64,000 nt of DNA from Piscinibacter aquaticus (GTDB lineage: Bacteria > Pseudomonadota > Gammaproteobacteria > Burkholderiales > Burkholderiaceae_C). Below, piece after piece: positions 1-10,208 of the stretch (position 1 is its first letter; the number at the start of each line of letters is the position of its first letter). Position numbers and translations under genes: made by a program. The stretch lies in assembly GCA_007994965.1 (NCBI GenBank), contig VOPW01000001.1, positions 310,001 to 374,000 on the forward strand, in the 5' to 3' direction. The notes beneath the pieces are model-generated. The model saw nothing but the letters and a program-made list of their open reading frames with translations. It did no database searches and was not told the DNA's origin.

Positions 1-95
1 CGCGCATGCTGTGTCGTCTCCCCATGATCGGGCTTGATCCCGGGCAAATGGCGCATGGCCGAGAGGAACAAAGGGGTTACGGCACACTCGCTCCG

Positions 96-2582
96 ATGCC
101 CGAGGAGAAACGCCCGTCCGCTGCCCTGGAACCGCCGGAACCGATGGAACGCTGGTTCGCCGCCCGCGGCTGGCAACCCTTCCAATTCCAGCGCGAGGTC
201 TGGGCGGCGATGGCCGCTGGCCGCAGCGGCCTGCTGCATGCCACCACCGGCGCCGGCAAGACCTATGCGGTGTGGATGGGCGCGCTGCAACGCGGCCTGG
301 CGCTGCCGCAACCCTCGCGCGGCGCGTCACCGCTGCAGGTGCTGTGGATCACGCCGATGCGTGCGCTGGCCGCCGATACGGTGCGCGCCCTGGCCGCGCC
401 GCTGCCGGAGCTCGCGCCGGACTGGACGCTCGGCCAGCGCAGCGGCGACACGCCGGCCGCCGAGCGCGCGCGGCAGGACCGGCGCTTCCCGAGCGTTCTG
501 GTGACCACGCCCGAGTCGCTGAGCCTGATGTTGACGCGTGACGGCGCCGCGGCCGAGCTCGGCGCCGTGCACACCGTGATCGTCGACGAATGGCACGAGC
601 TGATGGGGAACAAGCGCGGCGTCCAGGTGCAGCTGGCCCTCGCCCGGCTGGCGCGCTGGAACCCGTCGCTGGCGGTGTGGGGCCTGTCGGCCACGCTGGG
701 CAATCTCGACGAGGCGATGCGCGTGCTGGTCGGCGAGCGCCCGGCCACGCTGGTGCAGGGCCGCATCGACAAGACGCTGGTCATCGACACGCTGCTGCCC
801 GAGAACCCCGGCCGCTTTTCCTGGGCCGGCCACCTGGGCGCGCAGATGCAGCGGCCGGTGGTCGAGGAGATCGAGCGCAGCAGCACCACGCTGGTCTTCA
901 CCAACACCCGCTCGCAGGCGGAGATCTGGTACCAGCTGCTGATCCAGGAGCGGCCCGAGTGGGCCGGGCTGGTGGCGCTGCACCACGGCTCGCTCGACAA
1001 GGAAGTGCGCGAGTGGGTGGAGCTGGGCCTGAAGGAAGGGCGGCTGAAGGCGGTGGTGGCAACGTCATCGCTCGACCTCGGCGTCGATTTCCTGCCGGTC
1101 GAGCGCGTGCTGCAGATCGGCTCGCCCAAGGGCATCGCGCGCTTGCTGCAGCGCGCCGGCCGCAGCGGCCATGCGCCGGGGCGGCCGAGCCGCGTGACCA
1201 TCGTGCCCACGAACACACTGGAACTGGTGGAAGCCGCGGCCGCGCGCCACGCCGCGCAGGCCGGCCGCATCGAGCGCCGCCCGACGCCGGAGAAGCCGCT
1301 GGACGTGCTGGTGCAGCACCTCGTCACGGTGGCGCTCGGCGGTGGTTTCGAGCCGGAGTCGCTTTACGCCGAGGTGTGCGGCACGCACGCCTTCCGCGCC
1401 CTCACGCGCGAGGAGTTCCAGTGGGCGCTGGATTTCGTCGAGAAGGGCGGCGCCAGCCTTGCGGTCTACCCCGAGTACCACCGCGTGGTGCTCGTCGACG
1501 GCCTGTACCGCGTGCCCGATCGCGGCATCGCCAAGCGGCACCGCCTGCAGGTGGGCACCATCGTCGGTGACGCCAGCATGCAGGTGAAATACCTCAGCGG
1601 CGGCACCATCGGCAGCATCGAGGAAAGCTTCATCGCGCGGCTGCGCCCGGGCGACTGCTTCGTCTTCGCCGGCCGGGTGCTGGAATTCGTGCGCACGCAG
1701 GACATGGCGGCCTACGTGAAGAAGGCGACGAAGAACAAGGGCATCGTGCCGTCGTGGGCGGGCGGGCGCATGCCACTGTCGACGGAACTCGCCGACGCGG
1801 TGGTGGAACTGCTCGCCGGCGCAAGCGCCGACGATCCTTCCGCGGCGGCCGCGCCGGAGCTGCAGGCCGCGCATCCGATGCTGGCGACGCAGGCGCGGCT
1901 GTCGCGCCTGCCGACGCCGCAGACACTGCTGGTCGAGCGCTACCGCTCGCGCGAGGGCGAGCATCTCTACCTCTATCCGTTCGCCGGCCGCTACGTGCAC
2001 CTGGGCCTCGCGAGCCTCTTCGCCTGGCGCCTGGCGCGCCACGCGCCCAACACCTTCAGCCTGAGCGTCAACGACCACGGCTTCGAGCTGCTCAGCGCCG
2101 AGCCGGCGGATCTCTCGTCGCTGCACGACGGGCAGCTGTTCTCCGCCGGGCATCTGCTCGACGACGTGCTCGCCAGCCTGAACAGCAGCGAGCTGGCTCA
2201 GCGCCGCTTCCGCGAGATTGCGCGCGTCTCGGGCCTGGTCTTCAGCGGCTACCCCGGAGCGCCCAAGAGCATGCGCCAGCTGCAGGCTTCCAGCGGTCTG
2301 TTCTACGAGGTCTTCCGCAAGTACGACGCCAGCAACCTGCTGCTCACCCAGGCGCAGGCCGAGGTGCTGAGCCAGGAACTCGACATCGGGCGCCTGTCGG
2401 CCACGCTGCAGCGTCTGGCGCAGCGGCGGCTGGAATACGTGGAGCTGAAGGCGCCCAGCCCTTTTGCGCTGCCGCTGATGGTGGAGCGCTTCCGCGAGAA
2501 ACTGAGCAACGAGAAACTGGCGGATCGGCTGGAACGCATCGTGCGCGATGCGGAGCGCTGCGCCGATCGAGCCGGATCCTGA
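96..2582 (+). CDS. Ligase-associated DEXH-box DNA helicase (Lhr-like)
   Basis: Superfamily 2 helicase of the Lhr-like type that in bacteria is encoded with an ATP-dependent DNA ligase, a beta-lactamase-fold exonuclease and a phosphatase as a DNA repair set. Visible motifs are Walker A TGAGKT near residue 51, DEWH (motif II) near 164, SATLGN (motif III) near 198 and the motif VI arginine pair in RAGRSGH in the second RecA domain, followed by the long C-terminal Lhr region. The full length of roughly 830 residues fits the family. The start is uncertain: the frame is open from position 6, and the ATGs at 96 and 144 both precede the conserved WFAARGW block. Any ligase gene would lie upstream, outside the window. 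Its stop abuts the convergent stop of the next gene with no spacer. No frameshift seen. Confidence 0.9.
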   Translation: MPEEKRPSAALEPPEPMERWFAARGWQPFQFQREVWAAMAAGRSGLLHATTGAGKTYAVWMGALQRGLALPQPSRGASPLQVLWITPMRALAADTVRALAAPLPELAPDWTLGQRSGDTPAAERARQDRRFPSVLVTTPESLSLMLTRDGAAAELGAVHTVIVDEWHELMGNKRGVQVQLALARLARWNPSLAVWGLSATLGNLDEAMRVLVGERPATLVQGRIDKTLVIDTLLPENPGRFSWAGHLGAQMQRPVVEEIERSSTTLVFTNTRSQAEIWYQLLIQERPEWAGLVALHHGSLDKEVREWVELGLKEGRLKAVVATSSLDLGVDFLPVERVLQIGSPKGIARLLQRAGRSGHAPGRPSRVTIVPTNTLELVEAAAARHAAQAGRIERRPTPEKPLDVLVQHLVTVALGGGFEPESLYAEVCGTHAFRALTREEFQWALDFVEKGGASLAVYPEYHRVVLVDGLYRVPDRGIAKRHRLQVGTIVGDASMQVKYLSGGTIGSIEESFIARLRPGDCFVFAGRVLEFVRTQDMAAYVKKATKNKGIVPSWAGGRMPLSTELADAVVELLAGASADDPSAAAAPELQAAHPMLATQARLSRLPTPQTLLVERYRSREGEHLYLYPFAGRYVHLGLASLFAWRLARHAPNTFSLSVNDHGFELLSAEPADLSSLHDGQLFSAGHLLDDVLASLNSSELAQRRFREIARVSGLVFSGYPGAPKSMRQLQASSGLFYEVFRKYDASNLLLTQAQAEVLSQELDIGRLSATLQRLAQRRLEYVELKAPSPFALPLMVERFREKLSNEKLADRLERIVRDAERCADRAGS

Positions 2583-3851
2583 TCAGCGCGCCACCGTGGC
2601 CAGTGCGGGCGGCGCCATCGTCGGTTCCATTTGCTCGCTGCAGGCGTCCAGCACCAGCAGCGCTGCGGGCAGGCAGATGCCCAGCCCCACGCGGCCCATC
2701 CACTTGCGCAGCCAGAGTCGCCAGTAGACGGGCTGCCCGCTCACGCGCTTGATCCACGGCAGCAGGGTCGTGCGCAACTGCTGTTCCGCTGTGTGTCGGA
2801 AGCCCTTTCGATCGAGCACCACCGTGCGAAGGCACTCCTGGTGGGTCGACAGATGCCGCTTGTAGTGGCTGGCTCCAGCGAGAAAGTCGAAGACGTCGTG
2901 GCCGAGCGCCATGTTGTGCTCCACCGCCAGCGCCAGCCCGAGAAGCCCGGGGCTGTGCTTGCCGGGCAGGGCTTCGTAATCGATGCCCGACTGGTAGTAG
3001 CTGACCCGCCGCCGGTGCACGAAGTTGTAGAAGTAGGCGATCTCGCGCCCACCCGCGGTGATGCGCAGCAGTTGGATCTCGCCCCGGGCGAATGCGGTCT
3101 CCACCAGTTTCGCGTGAAAGGTCTGGGCGAACGGACGGATGAAGGACGAGGGCTCCTCGCGTCCGGCCCAGCGCCGTTCGTGCAGTGTCACCAGCCGATC
3201 GAGATAGCGCCGCGCGGTCTCGAGGTCGGCGGCCACCGACACCTCGATCGCTCCCAGGCTTTCGCAAGCCTCGCGTGCCCGGCGGATCTTGCGGCGCATG
3301 TCCGAATCGAGCAGGCCCAGGTAGCCGCCGGCCCGGCTGCGCGCCGCGCCCAGGTCGACCAGCCAGCTCGGTTCCTCCACCGTGCGCAGCGCGAGTCCGT
3401 CGACAGGCTGGCCGAGGGTTTGCGCAGCGCTCGGGTGCAGGTGCGGCAGCGTCAGCCGGCGCCAGGGCTGCTCACCGCCGCACAGAAGGGTCAGCATGGC
3501 CCTGGAGGCTTCGTGGTCACCCTCCTCCACCAGCCAGCCGTTGTGCTCGATGGCAATGCCGTCGATCTCGTCGAGGCCGGTCGCGTGGAGCCACAGGCCG
3601 CGGCCGCCGAACAGCGGGATCGAGCGGATGGGCCCCGGCACCACCAGGGCCAGGCCGACCGTGCGGCCGCCGCGGCGTGCCCGGAGCACGCGGGGGCATG
3701 TGCCGGCCGGCAGTGTGCTGAGCCACGTGCCCAGCCACGACCAGCTCAGAAAGAAGCCCGCCCCGGCGCGCGCCTCCAGCCCGCGCCATTCGTCACGCAG
3801 GTCATCCAGGGAGGCAGGCACCGCCAGTTCGACGGTGATCGGGGCGGTCAC
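2583..3851 (-). CDS. CelD/BcsL-like GNAT-fold acetyltransferase
   Basis: A protein of about 422 residues with the CelD/FemAB-like (BioF2-type) acetyltransferase fold: an N-terminal FLSWSWLGTWLSTL block typical of the family, then a central arginine-rich segment, and a C-terminal GNAT-like domain with FYNFVHRRRVSYYQSGID and DVFDFLAGASHYKRHLS. Relatives are found in exopolysaccharide and cellulose loci, but no such genes are next to this one, so the acceptor is unknown. The frame is open to 4037, but that would run into the divergent gene at 3954. The GTG at 3851 (VTAPITVE) places the start just before the conserved domain. Intact. Confidence 0.72.
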   Translation of the reverse strand: MTAPITVELAVPASLDDLRDEWRGLEARAGAGFFLSWSWLGTWLSTLPAGTCPRVLRARRGGRTVGLALVVPGPIRSIPLFGGRGLWLHATGLDEIDGIAIEHNGWLVEEGDHEASRAMLTLLCGGEQPWRRLTLPHLHPSAAQTLGQPVDGLALRTVEEPSWLVDLGAARSRAGGYLGLLDSDMRRKIRRAREACESLGAIEVSVAADLETARRYLDRLVTLHERRWAGREEPSSFIRPFAQTFHAKLVETAFARGEIQLLRITAGGREIAYFYNFVHRRRVSYYQSGIDYEALPGKHSPGLLGLALAVEHNMALGHDVFDFLAGASHYKRHLSTHQECLRTVVLDRKGFRHTAEQQLRTTLLPWIKRVSGQPVYWRLWLRKWMGRVGLGICLPAALLVLDACSEQMEPTMAPPALATVAR

Positions 3852-3953
3852 GGTTGGGAGCGTAGGCAAGTGAGGCGCGTATTGTCCCCTGCAACCGTCA
3901 CGGCACGTCACCCCAATCAATGATGGTGGCGTGCCGTCGTTCACAATTGCGTG

Positions 3954-4348
3954 ATGCGATGGCAACGATGGATCGCGGCCGCCCGCGCCCTGAAGCTGGC
4001 CACCTACCTGATCGCGCTGTGGAAGCTGTTCAAGCACCCGCAGACGCCGCTGGCCGCCAAGCTGGTGGCCATCGCGGTGATCGCCTATGCGGTCAGCCCG
4101 ATCGACCTGATCCCCGACTTCATTCCGGTGCTCGGCCAGCTCGACGAGCTGATCCTGCTGCCGCTGGGCGTGGCGCTGGCGATGAAACTGACGCCCCGGC
4201 CGCTGTGGGAAGCGAGGCTGCGCGAGGCCGAAGCCTCGGCGGAGCGGCTGCCGAAGCTGTGGTGGGGGCGCTGGTCATCGTGCTGATCTGGCTGGTGCTG
4301 CTGGGCTTGTTCGTGTGGTGGCTGGTGCGGGTGTTCGCTTCCGCATGA
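3954..4348 (+). CDS. YkvA/DUF1232 family membrane protein (one-base break)
   Basis: DUF1232 family, recognised by the signature SPIDLIPDFIPVLGQLDE in the middle of the protein. Members are small membrane-associated proteins of unknown function. The uninterrupted frame stops at 4286 after WWGRWSSC, but the neighbouring frame from about 4265 encodes a clean transmembrane helix (VIVLIWLVLLGLFVWW) ending at 4348. Adding one G to the five-G run at 4264-4268 joins the two parts and gives WWGALVIVLIW, so the break is probably an indel error. The restored stop TGA overlaps the ATG of the nuclease gene (ATGA at 4345), which supports the correction. Start is GTG 3951 or ATG 3954. Confidence 0.75.
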
Positions 4349-4823
4349 GGGCGCTGATCCTGCTGATGACCGCGGCGGCGGCCGGCCCGGCGTGGGCCTT
4401 GAGCGGCGTGGTGACCCGGGTCAGCGACGGCGACACCGTCTGGGTCAAGCCCGACGATGCGCCGAAGCGCAAGCCGGTGAAGGTGCGGCTCGTCGGCATC
4501 GATGCGCCCGAGCGCTGCCAGCCGTGGGGCGCGGAAGCCACCGCGGCGCTCACGGCGCGGGTGCTGCACGAGCGCGTCGAGGTGCCCACGCGCGGCGTCG
4601 ACGCCCACGGCCGCGTGCTCGGTGGGCTGCGGCTGGCCGACGGCAGCGACGTGGCGGCATGGATGGTGTCGCAGGGCCGGCCTGGAGCCCGCGATTCCAG
4701 CGCCACCCTGGGCCCTACGCGCGCGAGCAGCGCGAGGCGCAGCAGCGCCGCATCGGGCTGTTTGCCGATGCCGCGCCGATGGAGCCGTGGCTGTTCCGCC
4801 GCATGCACGGCCCCTGCGACTGA
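4345..4823 (+). CDS. Secreted thermonuclease-like (SNase) protein (one-base break)
   Basis: Staphylococcal nuclease-fold protein with a short N-terminal signal peptide (MRALILLMTAAAAGPAWA). The fold signature is VVTRVSDGDTVWV, followed by the VRLVGIDAPE active-site segment with its Arg and Asp and GVDAHGRVLGGL. It probably cleaves nucleic acid in the periplasm or outside the cell. After MVSQG near 4675 the frame is lost. One missing base near 4680 restores AWSPRFQRHPGPYAREQREA and the expected C-terminal part with WLFRRMHGPCD, ending at 4823. The start overlaps the stop of the DUF1232 gene, so the two are probably translated together. Confidence 0.78.
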
Positions 4824-4835
4824 CGGCTCGGTGAT

Positions 4836-5753
4836 TCAGCGCTGCACGCGCATCAGCGTGCTCTTGCCGAACAGGCTCTCGATCAGGTCCACTGCCAGCA
4901 CCGCGGTCTTGTTGCGCACGTCGAGCGCCGGGTTCAGCTCCATCACGTCCAACGAGGCGAGCCGGCCGGTGTCGGCGATCATCTCCATGCACAGCTGCGC
5001 CTCGCGGTAGGTCGGCCCGCCGGGGATGGTGGTGCCGACGCCCGGTGCGATCTCGGGGTCGAGGAAGTCGACGTCGAAGCTCACGTGAAGGTGGGTGTTG
5101 GCGTCCAGCGTGGCCAGGGCCAGCTCCATCGCGTGGCGCATGCCCATCTCGTCGATGTAGCGCATGTCGAAGACCTCGAGCCCCATCTCGTGCACGAAGC
5201 GCTTCTCGCCGGGGTCGACGCTGCGGATGCCGATCTGCCGCACCCACTTCGGGCTGATCGCCGGCACGTGGCCGCCCATCTCCACCAGTTCCTTAGGGCC
5301 GTGGCCGCACAGGCAGGCCACCGGCATGCCGTGGATGTTGCCGCTGGGCGTGAGCGCGCTGGTGTTGAAGTCGGCGTGCGCGTCCAGCCACAGCACGCGC
5401 AGCTTGCCGGCCTCGCGGCAATGCCGCGCCACGGCGCTGATCGAGCCGACACCCAGGCAGTGGTCGCCGCCGAGCAGGATCGGCAGGCGTCCGAGCTGCA
5501 GCTCGGCAAAGACTGCCTCGTGCACGACACGGTTCCACTCCACCACCTCGGCGAGGTGGCGATAGCCGTCCACCGGCGGCTGCCAGGGATTGGACGGGCC
5601 GGTGAGGTTGCCACGGTCGATGACCTCGAGCCCATGCGATTCGAGTACCGGAAGGATCTGTGCCACGCGCAGCGCCTCCGGCCCCATGCTGGCGCCGCGG
5701 CTGCCCGCGCCGATGTCGGTGGGTGCGCCGATCAGGCTGACCTGTCTCTTCAT
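4836..5753 (-). CDS. rocF: Arginase
   Basis: Ureohydrolase of the arginase type, 305 residues, hydrolysing L-arginine to ornithine and urea. Manganese-ligand motifs are all present: GGDHCLGVGS, WLDAHADFNT and SFDVDFLDP, plus the substrate-loop NIHGMPVACLCGHG. Length and N-terminus (QVSLIGAPTDIGAGSRGASMGPEALR) are typical of bacterial RocF. It starts 8 bases after the stop of the LOG-family gene, so the two form a likely operon. Intact, with no frameshift. A second, more divergent ureohydrolase is encoded at 34664-35513. Confidence 0.93.
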   Translation of the reverse strand: MKRQVSLIGAPTDIGAGSRGASMGPEALRVAQILPVLESHGLEVIDRGNLTGPSNPWQPPVDGYRHLAEVVEWNRVVHEAVFAELQLGRLPILLGGDHCLGVGSISAVARHCREAGKLRVLWLDAHADFNTSALTPSGNIHGMPVACLCGHGPKELVEMGGHVPAISPKWVRQIGIRSVDPGEKRFVHEMGLEVFDMRYIDEMGMRHAMELALATLDANTHLHVSFDVDFLDPEIAPGVGTTIPGGPTYREAQLCMEMIADTGRLASLDVMELNPALDVRNKTAVLAVDLIESLFGKSTLMRVQR

Positions 5754-5761
5754 CGTGATCC

Positions 5762-6663
5762 TCAGACGTCGTCGGCGAAGGGGCCGGTGGTGGTGTCGGG
5801 CAGGTCGAAGCCGTATTCCTCGGCGAGCACCGACCAGCCTCCTCGGCGGTCTCGACGAAGCGGAACAGGTTGACGTCGCCGGGGCTGATCATGCCGGTCT
5901 CGATCAGCCAGTCGAAATCGATCAGCCGCGTCCAGAACTCGCGGCCGAACAGCAGGATCGGGCGCTTGCGCGACTTGCCGGTCTGCGTGAGCGTCATCGT
6001 CTCGAACAGCTCGTCGAGCGTGCCGAAGCCGCCCGGGAAGCACACCAGCGCGATGCTGCGCATCACGAAGTGCATCTTGCGCAGCGCGAAGTAGTGGAAC
6101 TGGAAGCACAGCTCCGGCGTGATGTACGGATTCGGCGCCTGCTCGTGCGGCAGCACGATGTTCAGGCCGATGCTCTTGCCGCCGATCTCGTGCGCGCCGC
6201 GATTGCCCGCTTCCATGATGCCGGGACCGCCGCCGGTGACCACGTAGACCGGTGCTTCCATCTCGCGCGACTTGGTGGTGACGATGGCGGCAAAGCGCCG
6301 CGCCTCGTCGTAGTAGCGCGACATCGTCACCGCCATCTCGGCGCGGCGGATCGCATCGGTCTCGCCGGCCGCGCGCGCCGCTTCGAGCCGCGCGAAGGCG
6401 GCTTCGGGCGGCAGGATGCGGGCGCTGCCGAAGATCACGATGGTCGAGCGGATGCCGTGCTCCGCCTGGATCATCTCCGGCTTGAGCAGCTCGAGTTGCA
6501 TGCGCACCGGCCGCAGTTCCTCGCGCAGCAGGAACTCGGTGTCGGTGAAGGCCAGCCGGTAGGCGCTCTCCGGGCCGGCATAGCGCGAAGGCTCGACGAC
6601 GGCTTCGGCGTCCTCTTCCGCCGTCGGGAAGTTGCGTGCGGTCAGATCCTGCTTCTTGTTCAT
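5762..6663 (-). CDS. LOG family protein (TIGR00730, cytokinin riboside monophosphate phosphoribohydrolase type; one-base break)
   Basis: Rossmann-fold LOG/lysine decarboxylase-like protein. The nucleotide-binding signature is PVYVVTGGGPGIMEAGNRGA followed by CFPGGFGTLDELFETMTLTQ, the PGGxGTxxE motif that defines the family. Family members hydrolyse nucleoside 5-prime monophosphates to the free base, or are uncharacterised. It has an N-terminal extension of about 90 residues, as in the longer proteobacterial class. The frame breaks near 5838 after VETAEEA: one missing base restores WSVLAEEYGFDLPDTTTGPFADDV and the stop at 5762. The start ATG at 6663 (MNKKQDLT) was chosen over an upstream in-frame ATG with no family similarity. 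Confidence 0.85.
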
Positions 6664-6694
6664 GGCGCGGAGGATACGCGCGCCGAGCCCGCCT

Positions 6695-7460
6695 TCAGCG
6701 CCGCGAGGCGCACACCGGGCAGGCTGCCGCACGTTGCATGCGGATCTCGTTCCATTCCATCGTGCGCGCGTCCAGCATCTGCAGACGGCCGGCCAGCGAA
6801 GTGCCCACGCCGGCCAGCAGCTTCAGCGCCTCGGCGGCCTGCATCGTGCCGATGATGCCCACCAGAGGCGCGAATACGCCCATCGTCGCGCAGCGCACTT
6901 CCTCGAAGGTCGCCTCCGGCGGGAACAGGCAGGCGTAGCAGGGGTTCGCCTCGCCGCGCACGTCGTACACCGAGATCTGGCCGTCGAAGCCGATGGCCGC
7001 GCCCGAGACCAGCGGCTTGCGGTGCGTCACGCAGGCCAGTTGACGGCCTGCCGGGTGGCGAAGTTGTCGCAGCAGTCGATCACGACGTCGGCCGCGGCGA
7101 CCAGCGCATCGAGCCGCGCCGCGTCGGCGCGCTCCTGCAGCGTGACGACCCGCACCTCGGGGTTGATCGCCGCGATCGCCTGCGCCGCCGAGCCCACCTT
7201 GGGCTCACCGACGCGAGCCATCGTGTGGGCGATCTGACGCTGCAGGTTGGTGAGGTCGACCGTGTCGTGGTCGACCAGCGTGATGGTGCCGACCCCTGCG
7301 GTGCCGAGAAACAGTGCCACCGGGGAGCCGAGTCCGCCGGCGCCGATCACCAGCGCATGGCCCGAGAGCAGCCGCGCCGGCCCTCGACGCCGATCTCGTC
7401 GAGCAGGATGTGGCGCGAATAGCGCAGCAGCTGCGCGTCGCTGAGGTCGGCGTGGCTCAG
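6695..7460 (-). CDS. moeB: MoeB/ThiF-family adenylyltransferase (E1-like; two one-base breaks)
   Basis: E1-like enzyme that adenylates the C-terminus of MoaD or ThiS sulfur carriers. Three in-order pieces can be read: an N-terminal SHADLSDAQLLRYSRHILLDEIGVEG, the ATP-binding core VIGAGGLGSPVALFLGTAG with DLTNLQRQIAHT and VVIDCCDNFATRQAVN, and a C-terminal part with zinc-binding cysteines (NPCYACLFP and CPVCASRR). Breaks lie near 7378 and 7030, each fixed by one base. The start is unresolved: the only candidate in frame is CTG at 7460, overlapping the stop of the protease gene, where family members would have ATG. A further base error at the start codon is possible. Confidence 0.8.
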
Positions 7461-8886
7461 TTGGTCTGCGCCTCGGCCTTGCGCTCGACGACGCTCTTGC
7501 TGACCAGCACCGGCTTGCCCTTCAGGCGGTTCAGCGCCTGGGTGAGCTGGAAGTCCTCGGGGCTTCCGAACTCGGGCAGCGGCTTGATCTCCGCCTTCTT
7601 GGCGGCTTCGGCCTCGAGCTTCTTGCGCGCTTCCTCGCGCGCCTTCTCGCGGGCCTCGTCCTTCTGCTCGCCCTGGCCGGCGATGTGCTTCTCCAGATCG
7701 GCCTCGCGCACGCGCAGTGCGGCGAACACGTTGCCCTCGGCGGTTTCGTCGAGCATCACGTCGGGCACGATGCCCTTGGCCTGGATCGAGGCGCCGCTGG
7801 GCGTGTAGTAGCGCGCGGTGGTGATCTTCAGCGCGGTGTCGGGGCCGAGCTGGCGCACGGTCTGCACCGAGCCCTTGCCGAAGGTCTGCGCGCCCATGAT
7901 GGTGGCGCGTTTGTGGTCCTGCAGCGCGCCGGCGACGATCTCGCTGGCCGAGGCCGAGCCTTCGTTGACCAGCACCACCAGCGGCACCTTCTTCACCGCA
8001 TCGGGCAGGCGCTTGAGCGGATCGCTGCCGCCGCGGCGCAGGTAGTACTCGGGCGAGGCCTTGAAGGTGGCCTTGCTGTCGGCGATCTGGCCGTTGGTCG
8101 ACACCACCACCACGTCGGTGGGCAGGAAGGCGGCAGAGATCGCCACCGCGCCTTCGAGCAGGCCGCCCGGATCGTTGCGCAGGTCGAGCACCAGCCCTTG
8201 AGGTTCGGGTCCTGCTTGTAGAGCTCCTCGAGCTTCTTCGCGAAGTCTTCGACGGTGCGGTCCTGGAACTGGCTCACGCGCAGCCAGGCGTAGCCCGGCT
8301 CGACCATCTTCGCGCGCACGCTCTGCACGCGGATCTCCTCGCGCACGATGGTCACCGGGAAGCTGCGGCTCTCGGCCTTGCGGAAGACGGTGAGCACCAC
8401 CTTCGTGTTGGGCTCGCCGCGCATCTTCTTGACGGCCTGGTCCATCGTCAGGCCCTTGACGACGGTGTCGTCGATCTTGGTGATCAGGTCGCCGCTCTTC
8501 AGGCCGGCGCGGAAGGCCGGCGAGCCTTCGATCGGCGAGACCACCTTGACCAGGCCGTCTTCCATGCCAATCTCGATGCCGACGCCGACGAAGCGGCCGC
8601 TGGTGCCCTCGCGGAATTCCTTGAAGGTCTTCTTGTCGAAGAACTGCGAATGCGGATCGAGCCCGGACACCATGCCCGAGATCGCGTCATTGATGAGCTT
8701 CTTCTCGTCGACCGGCTCGACGTAGTCGCTCTTGACCATGCCGAACACCGCGGCGAGCTGCTGCAGTTCCTCGAGCGGCAGGGCCGAGACCGAACTGCGG
8801 GCGATCGCCTGGAACTGCATCGTGGTCAGCGCGCCGGCGACAGCACCGAGAGCCAACCAGCCAGCGACCTTGAGTTTGCTACCCAT
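7457..8886 (-). CDS. ctpA: C-terminal processing protease, S41 family (one-base break)
   Basis: Periplasmic serine protease anchored by one N-terminal membrane segment (residues about 7-25). A PDZ domain follows (GVGIEIGMEDGLVKVVSP, GDLITKIDD), then the S41 catalytic domain with the nucleophile in NEGSASASEIVAGAL near residue 307 and the general-base lysine in TFGKGSVQT about 27 residues later. The C-terminus is a charged helix rich in Lys, Glu and Ala. The frame breaks near 8200 after DPNLKG: one extra C restores LVLDLRNDPGG. The gene overlaps the moeB-like gene by 4 bases, so they are probably cotranscribed. Role: trimming or degrading envelope proteins from their C-termini. Confidence 0.9.
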
Positions 8887-8938
8887 TCACGACCCCTTCA
8901 CACCCGCGCGCGTGCCTGGGAAGCACGCATGAACGGCC

Positions 8939-8944
8939 AGTATA
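8939..8944 (-). promoter_or_regulatory. Candidate -10 box upstream of ctpA
   Basis: On the minus strand this reads TATACT, about 53 bases upstream of the ctpA start codon, in an otherwise very GC-rich 155-base spacer between ctpA and the fbpC-like gene. No convincing -35 box was found at the usual distance, so this rests on the hexamer and its position only. Confidence 0.3.
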
Positions 8945-9041
8945 GGACGCGGGTCGGGCTTGGAGACGCGGCTGCCCGGGAAAGTTGCACGTGGCGAACG
9001 GCTTTCCGGCAACGCGGTGCAACCGCCGCGGCGGCGCTCGA

Positions 9042-10140
9042 TCAGGCCTTTTCGCGGTGGAAGGTCACCACGTGGTCCACCTCCGGGCGGATGCCGATCC
9101 ACTCGCCGATCTGGTGGTCGTGGTGGGAGGGCACGTGGGCCAGCACCTTGTCGCCGCTGGCCAGCCGCAGCGTGTAGAGGAAGTCGGCGCCGCGGAAGGC
9201 CTTGCTCTCGATGCGCGCCTTCACCGGCGCGGCGTCGTCGTGGACGATGTCGTCGGCGCGCAGCAGCACCTCGCACTCGCCCTCGGGATAGGCCTCCGGC
9301 ATCGGGCACTCGGCCACGTCGGTCAGGTCGCCCAGCGGCGTGCGCACGATGCAGTTGCAGTGGCCGTCTTCCGGCACGCCGTGCGAGACGATCCGGGCCG
9401 GCGTGAAGACGCCATGGCCGATGAAGTCGGCGACGAACCGGGTCGCCGGCCGGTGGTAGAGCGTGTAGGCGTCGTCCCACTGCTCCAGCTGGCCGCGGTG
9501 CATCACGCCGATCCGCTCGCCGACGGCGAAGGCCTCCATCTGGTCGTGGGTGACGAACAGCGCCGTGGTGCCGGCCTGCTTGAGGATGGCACGCAGTTCC
9601 TGGGCCAGGCGCTCGCGCAGGTCGACGTCCAGGCTGGAGAAGGGCTCGTCCAGCAGCAGCAGCCGCGGGTTCGGTGCCAGCGCCCGGGCCAGCGCGATGC
9701 GCTGCTGCTGTCCGCCGGAGAGCTGGTGCGGCGCCCGCCGGGCGGCATGCGCCGCCGACCGGGTCGAGCACCTCCTGCGTGCGGGCACGGCGCTGGGAGG
9801 CCGGGAGGTGGCGGATGCCGAAGTCGACATTGGCCTCCACGCTCAGGTGCGGAAAGAGGGCGTAGTCCTGGAAGACCATGCCGATGCGGCGCGCCTCCGG
9901 CGCGACGTGCCGGCCCCCGGCGGCGTCGGCGAGCAACTCGCCGTCGATCACGATGCGGCCGGCCGCGAGCCGCTCCAGCCCGGCCACCGCCCGCAGCAGC
10001 GAGGTCTTGCCGCAGCCCGAGGGGCCGATCAGCACGCCGATCTCGCCGCGCTGGAGCACCAGCGACACGTCCTGCACCGCAGACCGCTGGGCGGCGCTGC
10101 CGGGGTAGGTGACGGTGGCGTGCTCGATGGCGAGGAACAT
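9042..10140 (-). CDS. fbpC: ABC transporter ATPase, FbpC/PotA-like, probably Fe(III) (one-base break)
   Basis: Nucleotide-binding subunit of a binding-protein-dependent importer. Walker A is GPSGCGKTSLLRAVAGL near residue 39, the Q loop is MVFQDYALFPHLSV, the ABC signature is HQLSGGQQQRIALARAL, Walker B is LLLLDEPFSSLD and the switch histidine is in TALFVTHDQMEA. A C-terminal TOBE-like regulatory domain follows. The frame changes between VLDPVG and RRAPHQLSGG near 9760, again a one-base indel. It is divergent from the permease gene at 10209, which matches the iron-transport FbpB type, so Fe(III) is the likely substrate. No binding protein gene (fbpA) is nearby. Confidence 0.82.
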
Positions 10141-10167
10141 CACCCTATGATATCGGGCCTTTCGCAA

Positions 10168-10182
10168 GAACAAGAATCGTTC
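10168..10182. promoter_or_regulatory. Imperfect inverted repeat in the fbpC-fbpB divergent spacer
   Basis: The short divergent spacer between the ATPase and permease genes holds an AT-richer stretch with the half-sites GAAC and GTTC flanking AAGAATC. A control site is expected here because both transcripts start in this spacer. The match to a Fur box is poor, so the regulator is not assigned. Confidence 0.3.
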
Positions 10183-10208
10183 GCAAATGGCTTGCGCCCG
10201 GTCAAGCC

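Noticed and set aside
1..95. The 3-prime end of an ATP-dependent DNA ligase gene
   Set aside because: No frame in the first 95 bases shows the usual ligase C-terminal sequence, and stops occur at once in the two other frames.
10168..10182. A Fur box in the fbpC-fbpB spacer
   Set aside because: Fewer than half of the consensus positions match; only a weak dyad is claimed.
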